From Sphingomonas sp. DG1-23 (GTDB lineage: Bacteria; Pseudomonadota; Alphaproteobacteria; Sphingomonadales; Sphingomonadaceae), in contig NZ_JAVAMA010000002.1 in the NCBI RefSeq assembly GCF_030730875.1, positions 1-64,000 on the forward strand: a stretch of 64,000 nt of DNA, given 5' to 3'. Every line of letters starts with the position of its first letter. Positions within the stretch are counted from its first letter, which is position 1. The notes beneath the pieces were generated by a model. That model worked only from the letters and a program-made list of their open reading frames with translations, did not search any database and was not told the origin of the DNA. The position numbers were made by a program, and so were the translations under genes. This document shows positions 61,516 to 64,000 of the stretch, piece by piece.

Positions 61516-62690
61516 GACGGCCTCGCAGATTCGATGCCGCGGAATGTCACAAAGGCGACTGTCGCGAGGGCGACGCCGGTTACGATGAACGCGGTCGCGA
61601 ACCCCGTCGAAGTGGCTACCGCACCGACGGCGAGGCCCCCAACGCCGAGGCCCGCATCATAGGCACCGTTCCATAGCGCGCTGGCGCCGTCCGTCTGCGC
61701 CTGCGATGCCCGACGCAGCAGCAGGGTGAGCGTGGCACCCTGCAATACTCCGAAGCCTATCCCGCTGATCGCCATGCCGCCGAGGACGGCAAAGCTGCCG
61801 GGCGCCGCGAGACACATTGCTCCTGCGATCGACGCGGCGACGCCGCCAACGATGGCGCTTTGGGGGCCGTGTCGGTCGATCGATCGGCCGCTGGCCCAGC
61901 GCGCCACGGCGCTCGCCAACCCCTGGAGCAGCAGGCCGGCCGCGATCAGGTTCGTGCCGATCTCCGGATGGGCGACTGGAAGGAACGTAACCGTTGCGCC
62001 GACGACGACAGCACCGATGCCCAGCGTGACTGCGGGCCAGGCGGCATCGCGAAGCTTCGGGAGGGAAGCCGCCTTGCCATTCGGCGCGCCGGACAACGCG
62101 TCGCGAGGGAGCAGCCGCACGCCCGCCAATGCTGCGAGGGCGGCGACCGTCGCAGCTACGGCGACACCCTGCTCCCCAACCGCGGCGAGCGCCCAAGGTC
62201 CGATCGGCACGCAGATAATCGCCGGGATTGCCGAAGCGAGCCCGTACAGACCCAGGGCCTCCGCCCGTCGTTCCTCCGGTGCCAATCGGGCGGCGAGGCC
62301 ACAGGCAGCTACGAGCAGGATGCCGAGGCCGAGGCCCCTCATGGCACAACCGAGCAGCACCAGCGCGAGGGTGTCGGCAAAGGCCGCGCCGCACGGCAGC
62401 GCCATCGCGATCAGCGCGAGGGCGAGAGTGGAGCGACGACCGCACCGCCGTATTACTCGAGGCGCGACAATCTCGCCCGCGATGGTTGCCGCCATGAGGA
62501 TCCCGGTGGCGAGTCCCGCGGCGGAGTGCCCCGCGAGTGCGTCCGCATGCGCAGGAACGGCAGCGAGAAGCAGATAGAAGCTGCTCATCGAGGTGACCAT
62601 GGTCGATGCCAGTGCCAGCATCGGCGCCGTAACGATTGGTTGGACGATCCCTGCATTCGGTGTTCCCGATATTGGTGCGATCGTAGCCAT
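61509..62690 (-). CDS. Major facilitator superfamily transporter
   Basis: 393 codons from MATIAPISGTP; AAGGAG is 7-8 bases from this ATG but only 2 from an ATG two codons earlier (62696). Twelve helices, with the loop RVIRRCGRRSTLAL between helices 2 and 3 as a degenerate GxxxDRxGR motif. Probably a drug or small-metabolite exporter. Divergent from a MocR-type regulator and coupled to the truncated hydrolase gene. Confidence 0.88.
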   Translation of the reverse strand: MATIAPISGTPNAGIVQPIVTAPMLALASTMVTSMSSFYLLLAAVPAHADALAGHSAAGLATGILMAATIAGEIVAPRVIRRCGRRSTLALALIAMALPCGAAFADTLALVLLGCAMRGLGLGILLVAACGLAARLAPEERRAEALGLYGLASAIPAIICVPIGPWALAAVGEQGVAVAATVAALAALAGVRLLPRDALSGAPNGKAASLPKLRDAAWPAVTLGIGAVVVGATVTFLPVAHPEIGTNLIAAGLLLQGLASAVARWASGRSIDRHGPQSAIVGGVAASIAGAMCLAAPGSFAVLGGMAISGIGFGVLQGATLTLLLRRASQAQTDGASALWNGAYDAGLGVGGLAVGAVATSTGFATAFIVTGVALATVAFVTFRGIESARPSC

Positions 62691-62770
62691 CGGCATTCTC
62701 CTTGATCGTGCTGAACCCGAGCTACTATGTTACTGGGTGACAAAACATGGCCAGTTACGGGGTATAATTG

Positions 62771-64000
62771 TTGACCAGTTCGCTTTGCGACCTGCCGCTG
62801 GCGATCGATCGCAATTCCAGTGAGACCCTCGGAGCGCAGTTGCGGCGGGGGCTTCTCGATGCGATCCGTCGAGGGGTGCTGAGGCCAGGGGTTTCGCTAC
62901 CCTCGACCCGGGCGCTCGCAGCGCAGTTGCGTATATCGCGGCCCTTGATCGTCGAGGCTTATGGGCAGCTGGCTGCTGAAGGCTATCTCAAGCTGCGACA
63001 AGGGGCCCGCCCGGTCGTCGCGCCAGGCGTCACATCGGTGGAGCGGCGCGTGGAAGAAGCGGGACAAGTGGAAGCTGTCCGCTTCGACCTTCGGCCTGCC
63101 ATGCCGGATGTCGGTATGTTCCCGCGAAGGGACTGGCTCCGGGCCATCCGCGCGGTACTTGGCACGCTGCCCGCCGCTGAACTTGGCTATGGCGACCTAC
63201 GGGGCAGTCCCGTCCTTCGTGCGGCCTTGGCCGACTATCTGGGCCGGGTGCGCGGCGTTGTCGCTGATCCGGCTTCCATCTTCGTCACCAGCGGTTTCGC
63301 AGAGGGGCGAGCGCTCGTCTGCGCGGCCTTCCATGCGCGCGGTATCCGGCGGGTCGCGGTCGAGGATCCTGGCTACAGCGACTGGGTCGCCGTCGATAAG
63401 GCAGGCCTGCGCCGCGTCCCCGTGCAAGTCGACGAGAATGGTGTCGACGTGGATCGGTTAGTGAGCTTGGGCGCCGACGCAGCGTTTGTCACACCAGCCC
63501 ACCAATTCCCGGTCGGCGGAGTTCTCAGCGCGGCACGCAGGCAGAAGCTCATCGGCTGGCTACAGGAGGCCGACGCATTGGCCCTCGAGGACGATTATGA
63601 CGCCGAGTTCCGTTACGACCAGTCGCCCGTTGGCGCGCTTCAGGGGCTGGCTCGTGACAATGTTGTCTACGCGGGTACCGCGAGCAAGACCCTGGCGCCG
63701 GCATTAAGACTGGGTTGGCTCGTCGTGCCGCCGGCACTGGTGCCGACAATGACTGCCGAACTGCGGCGGTGGAGCGAGGGGCCGCCCCGTATCGATCAGG
63801 ACGCCTTGGCGGAATTGCTGCGCTCCGGCGCCTATGATCGGCAGCTCAGGAAAATGCGACGACATTACCGCGAGCGTCGCAACCAGCTGCTCGCCGCACT
63901 GTCTCGACTGGTCCCGGACCTATCGATCGAAGGGGCCGCCGCGGGCCTCCACGTCACGCTGCGGTTGCCCGATGCGATCGACGCTGCTGGCGAGGCCGGT
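62771..64000 (+). CDS. MocR/PdxR-type GntR-aminotransferase regulator (3' end outside window)
   Basis: 410 codons visible from TTG 62771 (TTG 62768 is the only other start; TAA precedes). An N-terminal GntR winged helix (SETLGAQLRRGLLDAIRRG; LPSTRALAAQLRISRPLIVEAYGQL by position about 18-75) is joined to a class I aminotransferase fold with the PLP-binding Lys in AGTASKTLAPALRLGW (about residue 306) and the DDYDAEFRY segment. It probably senses a pyridoxal or amino compound and controls the divergent MFS gene. Codons such as TTA, CTA and AGA are more frequent than in core genes here, consistent with transfer. Confidence 0.88.
   Translation, partial: MTSSLCDLPLAIDRNSSETLGAQLRRGLLDAIRRGVLRPGVSLPSTRALAAQLRISRPLIVEAYGQLAAEGYLKLRQGARPVVAPGVTSVERRVEEAGQVEAVRFDLRPAMPDVGMFPRRDWLRAIRAVLGTLPAAELGYGDLRGSPVLRAALADYLGRVRGVVADPASIFVTSGFAEGRALVCAAFHARGIRRVAVEDPGYSDWVAVDKAGLRRVPVQVDENGVDVDRLVSLGADAAFVTPAHQFPVGGVLSAARRQKLIGWLQEADALALEDDYDAEFRYDQSPVGALQGLARDNVVYAGTASKTLAPALRLGWLVVPPALVPTMTAELRRWSEGPPRIDQDALAELLRSGAYDRQLRKMRRHYRERRNQLLAALSRLVPDLSIEGAAAGLHVTLRLPDAIDAAGEAG

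Overview
The window is a GC-rich alphaproteobacterial chromosome segment that looks like a member of the Sphingomonadaceae (Sphingomonas or a close relative). This rests on protein style and gene content: a ParA/ribbon-helix-helix/SPOR cluster, an outer-membrane lipoprotein paired with a TonB-dependent receptor, gatCAB, an ECF41 sigma module, and short sphingomonad-style palindromic repeats. Genes are densely packed with many 4-bp ATGA/GTGA overlaps. There are four tRNA genes (Leu-UAG, Val-CAC, His-GUG, Met-CAU). I saw no rRNA, no CRISPR array and no intact insertion sequence.

Layout. 1-4.7 kb: envelope and cell-division-like genes (MipA/OmpV porin fragment, two SPOR proteins flanking an orphan ParA and its ribbon-helix-helix partner). 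4.7-9.7 kb: pyrB with a catalytically degenerate dihydroorotase, an M48 membrane protease, ruvX. 9.7-16.4 kb: DUF3089 hydrolase, DUF4153 membrane protein, gatC-gatA-(52-aa ORF)-gatB. 16.4-21.5 kb: desaturase operon divergent from an ArsR regulator and a secreted cyclophilin, two tandem secreted paralogues, a Crp/Fnr regulator, two small low-complexity genes. 21.6-35.4 kb: the protein quality-control series tig ... clpP-clpX ... lon-hupB in the ancestral order, but opened up by inserted genes (glycosyltransferase, reductase, membrane proteins, M1 aminopeptidase).

35.4-43.6 kb: a B3-type metallo-beta-lactamase with a changed zinc-ligand motif, an EamA transporter, a lipoprotein/TonB-receptor pair behind a Pho-box-like triple repeat, a prolyl-4-hydroxylase-like enzyme and a degenerate GspE/PilB-like protein. 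43.7-50.9 kb: leucine-dehydrogenase-type enzyme, an ECF41 sigma factor with its carboxymuconolactone-decarboxylase partner and a recognisable ECF41 promoter, a Crp/Fnr regulator, and an ArsR-SRPBCC-DUF1801 operon behind a 45-bp near-perfect palindrome. 51.2-56.2 kb: cytochrome c maturation operon ccmC-D-E-F-G-H-I, in which two palindromic repeat elements lie inside reading frames (ccmF and the signal-peptide region of ccmH). 56.3-60.7 kb: ald divergent from an Lrp-family regulator, kup, a 2H phosphoesterase.

60.7-64 kb: the start of an accessory region. A tRNA-Met gene is followed by an integrase N-terminal fragment fused head-on to a truncated hydrolase gene, then an MFS transporter and a divergent MocR-type regulator cut by the window edge. 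The most unusual items are the ParA/RHH/double-SPOR cluster with a CtrA-like box, the degenerate GspE-like pseudo-ATPase, the repeats captured inside ccm genes, the E-type B3 metallo-beta-lactamase, and the integrase/hydrolase junction.
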